Counted from the stretch's first letter, positions 19,563-30,737 are shown. The stretch is DNA of 64,000 nt from Thermomicrobium roseum DSM 5159 (GCF_000021685.1 NC_011959.1:310001-374000), one strand, 5' to 3'. Made by a program: numbers and translations. The notes: a model not told the origin generated them from the letters alone.

Positions 19563-20116
19563 TCAGGAGAGATTGGGTTGCAATCGCTCCTGCAGGTGAG
19601 GGAGATCGGTGTTGCGGAAGGAGAACTGGGCGATGGAGGCGAGATCAGCTGCGTGCGCTGCGGCCACCCCCATGGCGATGCATGGCCCCATCACACGAGC
19701 GCTGGAAAGCGCTGCTGGTTCGGCATCGGTGCAGCGACCGATGGCGAGGAGGTTGGTCAACTCGGGTGAGAGCAAGGAGCGATAGGGGATGGTGTGAAAG
19801 TGACCGTCCGGGAATGGCTGCCAATGGTAGCTCGCCGTTGAGTCAGGAGTTCGATCGGCCACGCGACTCGCGCGATGGCGTCAGGAAACCGGCGACCGGC
19901 GAGCACGTCCTCGACCGTGAGCATGTACTCGCCGACGATGGTCCGCGTCTGCCGGATACCGGGGTAACCGAGTCGGCGCAAACGAGCTCGTCCGAACACT
20001 GCGGGATAGTGATCACGCAAGAGTTGGGCAGCCCGGGCGGCCTCGATGCGAGCGAGCCAAGTCACCTGCCAGAAGGCGACCGGGTATCGCCGAATCGGAT
20101 GGCAGAGGGAAATCAC
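19563..20116 (-). pseudogene. Remnant of a FAD-dependent oxidoreductase
   Basis: Two frames on the minus strand match successive parts of the C-terminal half of the FAD_oxidored family. The first (20116 to about 19850) contains RQTRTIVGEYMLTVEDVLAG and RRFPDAIARVAWPIE. The second (to the stop at 19563) contains FHTIPYRSLLSPELTNLLAI and ARVMGPCIAMGVAAAHAADL. The frame changes in the -1 sense near 19850-19860. The N-terminal dinucleotide-binding part (GxGxxG) is missing: the regulator gene lies only 340 bases upstream and the intervening DNA shows no match. So it is truncated and frameshifted, a dead gene. It sits between hpaB and the ArsR-like gene. Confidence 0.7.
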
Positions 20117-20388
20117 CGGGAACTGGTGTACCGAGAGACTGATCGCGACTGATCTGCACGAGGTGCACGTGAACAGACAGAATATCAGGAACGATATCCG
20201 ACTACACGCGACAGCGCTATTCGGCCGTCGGAACGACCCTGCGCTCAGGCGGCGAACTGCCGATGTATGAAACAGGGTGAGTCCAGCTCGCCAGTGAGGG
20301 GGACGGGAAAAGACGGCTCGGATGGTAGCGACTTCAGCGGCACCTCATTGGGAGGGGGAGCGAGGCGCAACGACCGCGTCCGAAGGGA

Positions 20389-20417
20389 TTGACACCAACT
20401 GGATTCCATGGTATCGT
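20389..20417 (+). promoter_or_regulatory. Promoter of the ArsR-like regulator
   Basis: TTGACA (20389-20394), 17 bases, then TATCGT (20412-20417) form a near-consensus sigma-70-type promoter. Transcription should start near 20424, 30 bases before the ATG. Confidence 0.7.
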
Positions 20418-20418
20418 C

Positions 20419-20430
20419 ATATCGCGATAT
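20419..20430. promoter_or_regulatory. Candidate autoregulatory operator
   Basis: The perfect 12-bp palindrome ATATCGCGATAT directly follows the -10 and covers the expected transcription start. This is where a repressor would block its own promoter. Confidence 0.5.
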
Positions 20431-20453
20431 CGAGGAGGCCGGGCCAGCGACGT

Positions 20454-21647
20454 ATGGGTGAGTTGCTGATTGGCCGGCCGGCGCTCAAACTCGAAGTCGC
20501 AATTTCGGTTCCGCTCGATTTGACCTCGGTTATTTCGCTGGTCTTTCGAGCGACGGATGCGCGCCGATTCGAGCGTTGGCTGGTCGAAGCGCGAAAAGCA
20601 CTCGGAGCGGAGTGGGAGCACGATCTCGATACGCTGCTCGGATTCTCGGGCCGATTACTCTACTACGTCGAAGAGTTGTTGATGTCGTTCGATCCTTTCC
20701 GGCCCGAGCATCGTGAGGCAGGTTTCGAGGACTATATCGCTCACCTGAAGCGGTTGCCGGCCTGGGCCTACCGCAGTATGGCGATCCAGGCCGTCCTGCG
20801 GGTGGCACTCGATCGGGGGGTGCTGGAGGCGCCCCCGGAGTCGGAAGACGCAGCAGCATGGCGGTCGTTCATCGAGCCTGGTCTCACGCGGGCCGATGCT
20901 GACGAGGTCGTCCGGCTCGTTCTTGCACCTGAACAACTCAAGGAGCGGACTGTCCGTCTCCTGGAGCGATTCTGGCGGGAGCTGTACGCGGCGGAGTTCG
21001 AGCGTGCGTTACCGGCCATGCGGCGAGCGCTCCGGCAGGCGAAAGCGACCACCTTTGCTAGCGTGGCAGCAGCTTTCGAGGAGCTGAGTGGCCATCGCTT
21101 GCCGGACGAGGTTCAGCTGGCGCTGCCGCGGGTCGAGCGGGTGACCTTCTGCCCCTCGTACTATCTCGGCAACTTCGTCCAGTTCATCCTGTACCCGCCG
21201 GAATTGATCCTGTACTTCAATTGCCAGCGGACCAGTGCAGCGACGCAGCCAGAGGTCGAGTCCGTCATTTCGCCTGACCTCTTGCCTGGTCTGCGTGCTC
21301 TGGGAGACGGTACCCGGTTGCGGATCATCGAGTTGCTCCGCAACGGTGAACGGTACGCTCAGGAGATCGTTGGCATGCTCGGCATCAGTCAGTCAGCCGT
21401 CTCGCGGCACCTGGCGATGCTGGAGGCCGCCGGAATCGTCACCGTGCGGCCAGCCAACGGGATGAAATACTATGCGATCAACTCCCAGCGCCTGCGGCAG
21501 ATCGCCGAGGAGCTGGAGCGGATCGGTTCGGTCGAATCGTTTTCGACCGAGCACGACAAATCAAACGGTCTGCGCGCGGGCTTCTCGCGCGCATCGGGTC
21601 GATCGCTGCTGGCCGAGGAAAAGCCACCTCACTCCACCGTCGGGTGA
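20454..21647 (+). CDS. ArsR-type winged-helix regulator with large N-terminal domain
   Basis: This 397-residue protein differs from classic ArsR proteins (about 110 residues) by an approximately 280-residue N-terminal domain of unknown function resembling the DUF5937 architecture. The C-terminal part is a clear ArsR winged helix: LRALGDGTRLRIIELL, then the recognition helix region ISQSAVSRHLAMLEAAG and the wing VRPANGMKYYAIN. It probably represses its own gene, given the palindrome at its start site. The ligand is unknown; no CxC metal motif is seen. It lies beside the aromatic genes and the FAD oxidoreductase remnant, so control of them is possible. GAGGAGG lies 15 bases before the ATG, a long spacing, but no better start is in frame. 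Confidence 0.85.
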   Translation: MGELLIGRPALKLEVAISVPLDLTSVISLVFRATDARRFERWLVEARKALGAEWEHDLDTLLGFSGRLLYYVEELLMSFDPFRPEHREAGFEDYIAHLKRLPAWAYRSMAIQAVLRVALDRGVLEAPPESEDAAAWRSFIEPGLTRADADEVVRLVLAPEQLKERTVRLLERFWRELYAAEFERALPAMRRALRQAKATTFASVAAAFEELSGHRLPDEVQLALPRVERVTFCPSYYLGNFVQFILYPPELILYFNCQRTSAATQPEVESVISPDLLPGLRALGDGTRLRIIELLRNGERYAQEIVGMLGISQSAVSRHLAMLEAAGIVTVRPANGMKYYAINSQRLRQIAEELERIGSVESFSTEHDKSNGLRAGFSRASGRSLLAEEKPPHSTVG

Positions 21648-21677
21648 GGCTAGGCAACTCCTCTGAGTCACCTCCTC

Positions 21678-21863
21678 ACGCGATCCCGAACGGGATCGCG
21701 TCCCCCTCGACGACCCGCATCCAGTTCGGCCGGACTCGGCCACGGTCGAACTGCGATCGCCCTCCTTCGGCGATCGGCCCGATCGACGACGGGGACGCAA
21801 GTCCCCTTCGTCTTTTACCGGGGGGCAGTGGAGCACCACTGCCCCTCGTGCATCGAGCACGAG
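21678..21863 (+). ncRNA. Hairpin-rich non-coding stretch, possible structured RNA
   Basis: Six short hairpins follow each other with little unpaired sequence between: 21678-21701 (10 bp, GAAC loop), 21722-21753 (7 bp outer plus 4 bp inner stem), 21754-21776 (8 bp), 21785-21812 (11 of 12 pairs, GCAA loop, then TTTT), 21822-21845 (10 bp, AGCA loop) and 21845-21863 (7 bp). Another, 21956-21977 (9 bp), follows. No protein family is visible in any frame. It could be a structured RNA, a stack of terminators, or decayed palindromic elements. Confidence 0.35.
21785..21816 (+). terminator. Intrinsic terminator downstream of the ArsR-like gene
   Basis: GACGACGGGGAC pairs with GTCCCCTTCGTC (one mismatch) around a GCAA tetraloop and is directly followed by TTTT. 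It is the best rho-independent terminator in this gap and points with the regulator gene. Confidence 0.7.
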
Positions 21864-22308
21864 TTCTCCACGGATTCCCTTTCGAGGCAGCGACTTCCCG
21901 GAGCATTGGCCACGGTTCGACCGGATCGAGTCGTCGCGAGCGCGGGTCAGAGAACGGGGCCGTCAGCCGACGGCCCCGGGTACAGGGAGGGAGGGAGAAG
22001 TGGTCGAAAGGAGAAGAAGCCTTTGACGACAGTCGGCGCGCGTTCGAACGCTGTACGTACGGATCCTACATCGTAGGATACTGCGGAACGTTCTTGCTGT
22101 CAAGCCTCCACCTCGTTCACACACGCATTCGCGTTGGCTGTAGGGAAGATCGCGCAATCCTGGCCGGCGAGCCAGCTGCGACGCAGTCTCCTCGAGGAGC
22201 GTTGCTGCCCATGTGGCTGCTCGGTAAGCGTGTGACAGGTCGATGAGATGACGAAGTGCGAGCGATCCTGCCGGGGCGGGCTGCCGGTGCTGCCCGTGTA
22301 GCGTGCCG

Positions 22309-22338
22309 TTGGCGTGATGCGAGTAGCTCGGTTATACT
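22309..22338 (+). promoter_or_regulatory. Promoter of the SRP RNA gene
   Basis: TTGGCG (22309-22314), 18 bases, then TATACT (22333-22338) place the start near 22345, matching the 5' end deduced from end pairing of the RNA. Confidence 0.7.
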
Positions 22339-22345
22339 GATGGCC

Positions 22346-22616
<271 letters not shown>

Positions 22617-22622
22617 TTCATC

Positions 22623-22654
22623 GGGCCACAGCGGTCATGGCCGCTGTGGCCCGC
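22623..22654. terminator. Terminator after ffs
   Basis: A 13-bp perfect stem (22623-22635 with 22642-22654), 6-base loop, starts 7 bases after the RNA. It also lies just beyond the end of the convergent membrane-protein gene and may serve both. Confidence 0.75.
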
Positions 22655-22688
22655 GTCGTTTCCAGAAAGCAGATCGAGCGAGGGCGTT

Positions 22689-23156
22689 TCAGCGAGGCTT
22701 GCGTGGAGATGCTGCCGAGGTTGCACGGCGAGCTGCTCGCTTGGGGGTCATCGCGTACTGCTTGCGCCGGAGCTCTTCGGCGCGCTGCCGCGCGAGGGGT
22801 GGATAGACGCGAAGCAGCAGGTGCGCGGCATACGCTGTCCACACGAGTACCAAGAGGGCGCTGAGATACAGCCAGATCCGCTTGTAGAGATCGAAGGCAC
22901 TGATGCGGCCGAGCCGGAAGAGAAAGAAGAAGAGTCCTATGCCGAAGACGATGAGACCCCATCCAGCGATGCGCTGCAGGAAGTCGGCCAGGAGAGGATC
23001 GCGCTTGCGGATGAGTCGGCGTGGGTCGTTGTAGATCCAGAGACAGGTGAGGAAACCGAGCGAGAAAACGACGACGTACGTGATCGAGAGCGGTCCCCAA
23101 GTAGGCATTTGCCAGAGCGGAGCGGTCAGGTAGTCCCAGTCGAACGGATTACGCAT
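22689..23156 (-). CDS. Membrane protein of unknown function, end of sdh operon
   Basis: This 155-residue protein has three hydrophobic helices (about residues 22-42, 63-84 and 91-115) and a basic C-terminal tail ending RRATSAASPRKPR. I do not recognise a family. It follows sdhB by 12 bases on the same strand, so it belongs to the succinate dehydrogenase transcription unit and may help membrane anchoring or assembly, but that is only context. The start has modest support: MRNPFDWDYL looks like a natural N-terminus. Confidence 0.7.
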   Translation of the reverse strand: MRNPFDWDYLTAPLWQMPTWGPLSITYVVVFSLGFLTCLWIYNDPRRLIRKRDPLLADFLQRIAGWGLIVFGIGLFFFLFRLGRISAFDLYKRIWLYLSALLVLVWTAYAAHLLLRVYPPLARQRAEELRRKQYAMTPKRAARRATSAASPRKPR

Positions 23157-23168
23157 CGCTGGCTCCCG

Positions 23169-23864
23169 CTAGCTTTGCTCGAAGAGGATACGGCGCTTGA
23201 CCTGCTCGATCGCGTTGGTGACCTGGATACCACGCGGGCATGCTTCCGTGCAATTGAAGATCGTCCGGCAGCGCCACACACCGAATCGCTGGTTGAGAAT
23301 CGCAAGTCGCTCCTCGGTCGCCCGATCGCGCGAGTCGAACAAAAAGCGATGCGCGTTCACGATCGCGGCCGGGCCGAGCCATTCGTTCGTCCAGAAAATG
23401 GGGCAGGCGGAGGTACAACAGGCGCAGAGAATGCACTTGGTCGTATCGTCGTAGAGAGCGCGCTCCTCCGGTGATTGCAGGCGCTCGCGGACCGGTGGTG
23501 GCTCCTCGTTGATGAGGTAAGGCATGACGGTGCGATACTGGGCGAAGAAGGGCTCCATGTCCACGACGAGGTCACGGATGATGCGAAAGCCGAGCAACGG
23601 CTCGATCGTGATTTTCGGCCCGAGGTCCTTGATGAGCACCTTGCAGGCCAGTCGATTGCGCCCATTGATACGCATGGCGTCGGAACCACAGACGCCGTGC
23701 GCGCAGCTGCGGCGGAAGGTCAAGCTGCCATCCTGGTACCACTTGACGTAGTTGAGCGCATCGAGGACCCGATCAGTCGGTTCGACCTCGACCGTGTACT
23801 CGCGGTAGTACGGTTTGGTATCGGTTTCGGGATTGAACCGTTGGATACGCAACGTCACCTGCAT
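23169..23864 (-). CDS. sdhB: Succinate dehydrogenase iron-sulfur subunit
   Basis: This 231-residue SdhB passes electrons from SdhA to quinone. The [2Fe-2S] ligands are Cys54, Cys59, an Asp at 62 in place of the third Cys (as in several SdhB) and Cys74. The C-terminal ferredoxin domain holds CILCACCTSACP and CRTIFNCTEACP for the [4Fe-4S] and [3Fe-4S] clusters. The start at 23864 lies 1 base after the sdhA stop, which implies coupling; a longer frame from 23933 only reads through sdhA DNA. Length and motifs are complete. Fumarate reductase is possible in principle, but the aerobic four-subunit context favours SDH. Confidence 0.97.
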   Translation of the reverse strand: MQVTLRIQRFNPETDTKPYYREYTVEVEPTDRVLDALNYVKWYQDGSLTFRRSCAHGVCGSDAMRINGRNRLACKVLIKDLGPKITIEPLLGFRIIRDLVVDMEPFFAQYRTVMPYLINEEPPPVRERLQSPEERALYDDTTKCILCACCTSACPIFWTNEWLGPAAIVNAHRFLFDSRDRATEERLAILNQRFGVWRCRTIFNCTEACPRGIQVTNAIEQVKRRILFEQS

Positions 23865-23865
23865 C

Positions 23866-25596
<1,731 letters not shown>

Positions 25597-25599
25597 GGC

Positions 25600-26013
25600 T
25601 CAGCCTCCTGCCTGTGCGACGACTTCGAACTTGGATGGGTCGAAAGTCACGATCGCGATCGAGCCGATGACCAGAAAGAGAAGGGCCAAGGTCCAGAGGA
25701 CCGAATGGGCGAACACGCGCCAACCGTGCGGACGGACATAATCATCGATGGCGAGACGAGCGCCGTTCAGCCCATGCGTCAGTGCCAAGAACAGTAGCAG
25801 CCAGTCGTACACGCGCCAGAACGGCGAATTCCACCGGTCGGCCACGAATTGCCAGTCGATCTCGTCGACCGTGTTCACGACGTGCATGATCACGACGTGT
25901 CCAACTGCCAAAAGGATCAACAGGAGTCCACTGATCCGGAAGTAATACCAGCTGTACAGCTCGAATCCGCCAGAAGGTCGCTCTCGTCCGAGGTGCGGTC
26001 GTGCGATCGTCAT
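25600..26013 (-). CDS. sdhD: Succinate dehydrogenase membrane anchor subunit D
   Basis: This 137-residue protein has three transmembrane helices (about 26-46, 68-88 and 103-123), the standard anchor design. HVVIMHVVNTV in helix 1 and HGLNGARLAIDDY after helix 2 contain the histidines and conserved residues expected for heme b and quinone binding. It lies 18 bases after sdhC and 3 bases before sdhA. Subunit naming (C versus D) follows gene order and the HGLNG motif. Confidence 0.92.
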   Translation of the reverse strand: MTIARPHLGRERPSGGFELYSWYYFRISGLLLILLAVGHVVIMHVVNTVDEIDWQFVADRWNSPFWRVYDWLLLFLALTHGLNGARLAIDDYVRPHGWRVFAHSVLWTLALLFLVIGSIAIVTFDPSKFEVVAQAGG

Positions 26014-26031
26014 CGGAATAACTCCTTTTCA

Positions 26032-26451
26032 TCAGCCAGCTTGGATGATCGCGCGGATCATCAGGAAGGCAGTGGGGATGAAGGCGAGCAGGAAGACCGC
26101 CATGACACCATAGAAGAGCTGCCGTTCGTAACGATAAGCGGCTGGCCAGAAGTCGATGAGCATGATGCGTACACCATTAGCTGCGTGATAATAGACCGCG
26201 CCAACCAAGATGATTTCGCCGATCCGGAAAACGGGGTGCCGGTAGAGAAAGAGCAACTCGTTGAACACCTCAGGACCGTAGTTCACGAGGAAGATGTCCA
26301 CGATGTGCAGTAAGAGGAACAACAGAACCCCGAGGCCGGTAATGCGGTGAAATGCCCAGGAAATCATGCCAGGTGGTGGTCGATAGCCTCGATAGGCGCT
26401 GATTCCACGCGTCGTCGCTGATCGCGACTCTTGCGCTCGCGTGACCGTCAT
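26032..26451 (-). CDS. sdhC: Succinate dehydrogenase cytochrome b556 subunit
   Basis: This 139-residue membrane anchor has SWAFHRITGLGVLLFLLLHI, the SdhC signature with a conserved Ser/Arg quinone site, and YYHAANGVR, which holds the heme-ligand histidine. Three helices are visible. The start at 26451 has GGAGGTTT 6 bases upstream; the longer frame to 26709 runs through the promoter region and is rejected. It is the first gene of sdhCDAB and is divergent from the M20 peptidase gene. Confidence 0.93.
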   Translation of the reverse strand: MTVTRAQESRSATTRGISAYRGYRPPPGMISWAFHRITGLGVLLFLLLHIVDIFLVNYGPEVFNELLFLYRHPVFRIGEIILVGAVYYHAANGVRIMLIDFWPAAYRYERQLFYGVMAVFLLAFIPTAFLMIRAIIQAG

Positions 26452-26514
26452 TTGAAACCTCCATCCCTCGCGCGTCGGGACATCCTTCGAGCGTCCCACG
26501 TTTGCGCTATCGCT

Positions 26515-26544
26515 AGTGTACGAGGCATTCTGGCGTTGCAACAA
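26515..26544 (-). promoter_or_regulatory. Candidate sdh operon promoter
   Basis: On the minus strand TTGTTG (26544-26539), 18 bases, then TACACT (26520-26515) lie 64 bases before sdhC. A moderate match. Confidence 0.45.
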
Positions 26545-26640
26545 CGACCAATTCGACTCATCCAAGCCGGCAGCCGGTGAAGCGCGAGGACAGTGGTACA
26601 CTGCGCTTGCTGACCGGTGCGACTTGGTGGATCGGGAGCC

Positions 26641-27762
26641 ATGTTGCTGTCGAAAGAGGATTCGGTCATCCGCGAGGCGTGTGTGCGCACGATCAATGTG
26701 GCCTGCCAAATCGCTCTAGTCCCGGCACCGACCTTCGAGGAAGGAGAACGAGCCGAGCTGGTCTGCGAACTCTTTCGGGAGCGCGGTGCGTCTCCCTTCA
26801 TAGACGATGTGGGGAACGTGGTCGTGCGTCGACGGGGAGAAGGTGAGAAGCGAGCGCTCCTGCTGGCAGCCCACTTGGATACCGTGTTCCCGCGCACGAC
26901 TCCGTTGACGATCGAGCGTGGCGAGGGGTGGGTGCGTGGTCCGGGAATCGGCGATAACGCGTTGGGCGTGGCGGCGTTGCTTACGCTGTGGGATTTCCTC
27001 GAATCGTTCGGCGTCGTGCTTCCGGGCGATCTTGTGCTCGCGGCGAACGTCGGGGAGGAGGGGCTGGGAAATCTGCGCGGGATGCGCGCGCTCGTCGATC
27101 AGTTCGGGCGCGAACTCGGGGCCGCGGTGGCAGTGGAGGGGCACAATCTCGGTCGGGTGACGCATATCGCCGTTGGATCGATCCGCCTGCGGTTGATCGT
27201 GCGCGGGCCTGGTGGTCATAGCTGGGGGAACTTCGGGACGCCGAGCGCGATCCACGAATTGGCACGGATCATCTGTGCGCTGACGGAGCTTCCGGTGCCG
27301 CGTTCACCCAAGACGACGTACAATGTCGGTATGATCGACGGTGGAGTATCGGTCAACACGATCGCTCCTTTCGCCCAGGCGGTGATCGATCTACGGTCGA
27401 TCGACCCGCGTGAATTGCAGCGGCTCTCTCGCGCGGTCGAGGAACTCGCTGCGCGGCAACGCGCGGCGGGTGTCGAGGTCGAGCTGGAGTTGCTCGGCGA
27501 GCGGCCGGCTGGCGAGACGCCCGTGGATGCACCAGTCGTCCGGACAGCGTTACAGGTGCTCCGTGCACTCGGAATCGAGCCGGTCCTGGATGCCTCGAGC
27601 ACGGACGCGAATGCGGCGATCGCTGCTGGGATTCCAGCGATCTGCATCGGGTTGACGCGAGGGCGGGGGAGCCACACGCTGGAGGAGACGATCGAGATCG
27701 CGCCCCTGGAGCTCGGCCTCCGGCAGCTTCTTCAGCTTGTGCGAGCTTTCCCAGTCATCTGA
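26641..27762 (+). CDS. M20-family metallopeptidase
   Basis: This 373-residue di-zinc peptidase has the expected metal-site motifs: AAHLDTVFP (His), GIGDNALG (bridging Asp) and NVGEEGLGN (catalytic Glu pair), with the dimerisation domain at about 180-290 (GGHSWGNFGTPSAIHEL). It removes amino acids from short peptides or acylated amino acids; the closest style is PepT-like/ArgE-DapE superfamily. The start at 26641 begins conserved sequence. An extended -10 element TGGTACACT lies 40 bases upstream. dinG follows after 26 bases, so the genes probably form an operon with glpX. Confidence 0.88.
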   Translation: MLLSKEDSVIREACVRTINVACQIALVPAPTFEEGERAELVCELFRERGASPFIDDVGNVVVRRRGEGEKRALLLAAHLDTVFPRTTPLTIERGEGWVRGPGIGDNALGVAALLTLWDFLESFGVVLPGDLVLAANVGEEGLGNLRGMRALVDQFGRELGAAVAVEGHNLGRVTHIAVGSIRLRLIVRGPGGHSWGNFGTPSAIHELARIICALTELPVPRSPKTTYNVGMIDGGVSVNTIAPFAQAVIDLRSIDPRELQRLSRAVEELAARQRAAGVEVELELLGERPAGETPVDAPVVRTALQVLRALGIEPVLDASSTDANAAIAAGIPAICIGLTRGRGSHTLEETIEIAPLELGLRQLLQLVRAFPVI

Positions 27763-27788
27763 AACGAGTCGATCGAGGGGTGCCGGCA

Positions 27789-30737
27789 ATGCCGCGGATT
27801 TACGTCGCGCTCGACATCGAGGCGACTGGTATGGATCCGGAGCGCGACGAAATCATCGAAGTCGCGGCGATCAAGTTCCGCGAGGAGGAAGTGCTCGAGC
27901 GATTCGAGACGCTCGTGCAGCCGCGGCGTCCTGTTCCGCTCGCGGTGGCAAGTTTGACTGGTCTCACGATGCGCGATCTCCGGCGTGCACCCTCGTTCCA
28001 GCAGATCGCGCCACGGCTCCGCCAGTTCGTCCGCAATTACCCGATCGTCGGCCAGTCTCCGGATTACGACCTGCAGATGCTGAGCGCGCACGGACTCGAA
28101 CTGCGCAATCCGGTCTACGATACGTTCCGTTTGGCGACGATCTTGTTGCCCGATCTTCCGGCCTACTCGTTGGCTGGCATCGCGGCACGACTGGGCATCT
28201 CGGTCGCGCAGCAGCATCGGGCGATGGCCGATGTCGAGACGACCATGGCGGTCTTTCTGGGACTGTGTGACCTGCTGCGCGCCTACGATCCGGAAACGTT
28301 GCGACGGTTGGCCGACTACAGTGCGCAGGCCGGATTGCCGGAAGCGGAAGTCTTCGAGGCGATTTATCACGAGTTGGTCACTCAAGGGATCGGGCAGCTC
28401 GGCGATGCGCTCGCCGAGCGCGTGCGTTCGTCGGTACCGGGTGCCAATCATGCGGCCGAACTGGTCTTTCTGCTGCCGAGCGATCGGCCACCACGCCTCG
28501 AACCGACCGGTGAGGCACCGGTCTTTGACCTCGACTGGATCGGCCGTCTCTACGGACCCGAGGGCCCGTTCGCGCGCTCACTTCCCGGGTACGAGTTTCG
28601 AGCTGGTCAAGTACGGATGGCCCAGGCGGTGACGAACGTCCTCAACCAGGGAGGCCAGCTCTTGGTCGAGGCAGGGACGGGAACTGGTAAGTCGCTGGCC
28701 TATCTCCTGCCGGCTGTCCTCCATGCGGTCGCGCGTGGCGAAACGGTGGTCGTCTCGACCGATACACTCGCATTGCAGGATCAGTTGTTCGCCAAGGATC
28801 TCCCGTTGCTTCGGCGTGCGCTCGAGGCAGCAGCTGAACACGATCCCCGACTGGCCGATGCGGCACGGTTTCGGGCGACGGTTTTGAAGGGGCGATCGAA
28901 TTACCTCTGCCTGCGGCGCTGGTTTCTGCGGCAGCGTGAACCGTTCACGAGCCGGGCCGAAGCGCTCCTCGCAGCGAAGATCACCGCCTGGCTCGCGCAG
29001 ACGGAAACAGGCGATCGTGCGGAACTGCACCTCTCAAACGAGGAACAGCTGGCATGGGCACAAGTGGCGGAGTCGGAAGGGGCCTGCCTACCGAGCCGTT
29101 GCCTCTTCCATCGGCGGAACCAATGTTTCCTCTACCGGGCGCGGGCCACAGCCGAAGGCGCGCACATCGTCATCGTGAATCATGCGCTGTTGCTGTCCGA
29201 TCTGCTGGCCGAGAGCCGTGTGTTGCCGTCGTACCGGCACCTCATCATCGATGAAGCGCATCACCTGGTCGATGAGGCGACGCAGCAGTTCGGTTTTCAG
29301 ATCGCTCATGAGGATATGCGTGAGCTGGTGCGGCGGGTGCTCGGACTCGATCATCTGGGTCGCTATACTGGTGTGCTCGGCGAACTCTGGTCAGTGCTCG
29401 CTCAACGGCCGGATGGATCGGCGCGGGCTGTCGCTCGCGAACTGGGTCAGCGGCTGACCGACCTGTGGCCGCGCGTGGAGACGCTGCACCAACACACCGA
29501 AATGCTGTTCCACCTCTTGGCGGAGGTGGCGCAACGCCATCCGGTGGAAAACGGAGGTTATGATCGGCAGATCCGCATCACTGGCGCACTGCGGCAGGAA
29601 ACGATTTGGGGCACGGTCGAAGAGCTTGGCCAAACGGTGACCAGCCATCTCCGGACAGTTCTCTCGGCCCTCCAGTGGGTCAGTCACCGGCTGGAGGATC
29701 TTCCCGCGGCGATCCGCGACGAACTGAGCGAACTCGTGACCGAGTTGGACGTGCTGGAGCGGCGGGCGCGCGAGCTGCACGGCCGCTTGCAGGAGATTTT
29801 GTTCTCGCCGCGCGTCGAGCGGGTGTACTGGTTAACGTGGCGTGCGCAACCGTTGTCGGTCAGCCTGAATATGGCGCCGCTGGACGTCGCGCCGCTCCTT
29901 CAGGAAATGCTCTTCAGTCGAGTCGATACCCTGGTTCTGACGTCAGCGACCTTGACCGTGGATCGCTCGTTCGACTACATCCGACAACAACTCGGGTTAG
30001 CCGATGCGGACGAACTGGTCGTGGAATCGCCGTTCGACTACGCCAGTTCGACGCTACTCTGCCTGGCTGAGGACATGGCAGAACCGGGTGAGCCGGGGTA
30101 CCAGCGACAAGTGAACGAAGCACTCTTGGCGTTGCTGCGCGTGACGCGCGGTCGTGCGCTGGTCCTTTTCACGTCGCACAGTGCCCTACAGGCAGCCTAT
30201 CGGGCGATCAAGCGGCCGCTCGAACAAGAGGGAATCCTCGTGCTCGGACAACGGTTGGATGGCAGCCCGCGCCAGCTGGTCGAACGCCTCAAGGCGCGAC
30301 CGGCGACGGTCGTCCTCGGGACCAATGCCGTCTGGGAGGGAGTCGATGTACCGGGTGAAGCATTGAGCGTCCTCGTGATCGCGAAGCTGCCGTTCGCGGT
30401 TCCGAGCGATCCGGTCTTTGCGGCGCGTTGCGAATCGTACAGCGATCCCTTTCAAGAATACGCCGTGCCGCAGGCTGTCCTCCGCTTCAAGCAAGGCTTC
30501 GGGCGACTCATCCGCAGCACGCGCGATTATGGTGTCTGTGTCGTCTTGGATCGGCGCGTCACGACGCGCCGCTACGGGCAGCTCTTCGTTCAGTCACTGC
30601 CACCATGCACGGTCAAGCGGGTACCAGTTGCACAGATCCCACGCTTGGCGCAGGACTGGTTAGTACGGCAGCAGGATCGCTTGGCAGCACGGGTACCAGC
30701 GGAAGGAGGATCGGGCGATGGATCAGCTGGATCGTAA
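27789..30737 (+). CDS. dinG: DinG-family helicase fused to a DnaQ-type exonuclease
   Basis: This 982-residue two-part protein starts with a DEDD 3'-5' exonuclease: DIEATG (Asp9, Glu11), PDYDLQML and HRAMADVETT. An XPD-like superfamily 2 helicase follows: Walker A EAGTGTGKS (about 294-302), DEAHH (about 488) and iron-sulfur cysteines Cys374 plus the CLPSRC...QC cluster near 440-455. DinG unwinds D-loops, R-loops and G-quadruplexes; the fusion to an exonuclease is known in Bacillus-type DinG. The start at 27789 is preferred to GTG 27780 because that GTG is part of the GAGGGG site. The end overlaps glpX by 20 bases. Confidence 0.93.
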   Translation: MPRIYVALDIEATGMDPERDEIIEVAAIKFREEEVLERFETLVQPRRPVPLAVASLTGLTMRDLRRAPSFQQIAPRLRQFVRNYPIVGQSPDYDLQMLSAHGLELRNPVYDTFRLATILLPDLPAYSLAGIAARLGISVAQQHRAMADVETTMAVFLGLCDLLRAYDPETLRRLADYSAQAGLPEAEVFEAIYHELVTQGIGQLGDALAERVRSSVPGANHAAELVFLLPSDRPPRLEPTGEAPVFDLDWIGRLYGPEGPFARSLPGYEFRAGQVRMAQAVTNVLNQGGQLLVEAGTGTGKSLAYLLPAVLHAVARGETVVVSTDTLALQDQLFAKDLPLLRRALEAAAEHDPRLADAARFRATVLKGRSNYLCLRRWFLRQREPFTSRAEALLAAKITAWLAQTETGDRAELHLSNEEQLAWAQVAESEGACLPSRCLFHRRNQCFLYRARATAEGAHIVIVNHALLLSDLLAESRVLPSYRHLIIDEAHHLVDEATQQFGFQIAHEDMRELVRRVLGLDHLGRYTGVLGELWSVLAQRPDGSARAVARELGQRLTDLWPRVETLHQHTEMLFHLLAEVAQRHPVENGGYDRQIRITGALRQETIWGTVEELGQTVTSHLRTVLSALQWVSHRLEDLPAAIRDELSELVTELDVLERRARELHGRLQEILFSPRVERVYWLTWRAQPLSVSLNMAPLDVAPLLQEMLFSRVDTLVLTSATLTVDRSFDYIRQQLGLADADELVVESPFDYASSTLLCLAEDMAEPGEPGYQRQVNEALLALLRVTRGRALVLFTSHSALQAAYRAIKRPLEQEGILVLGQRLDGSPRQLVERLKARPATVVLGTNAVWEGVDVPGEALSVLVIAKLPFAVPSDPVFAARCESYSDPFQEYAVPQAVLRFKQGFGRLIRSTRDYGVCVVLDRRVTTRRYGQLFVQSLPPCTVKRVPVAQIPRLAQDWLVRQQDRLAARVPAEGGSGDGSAGS

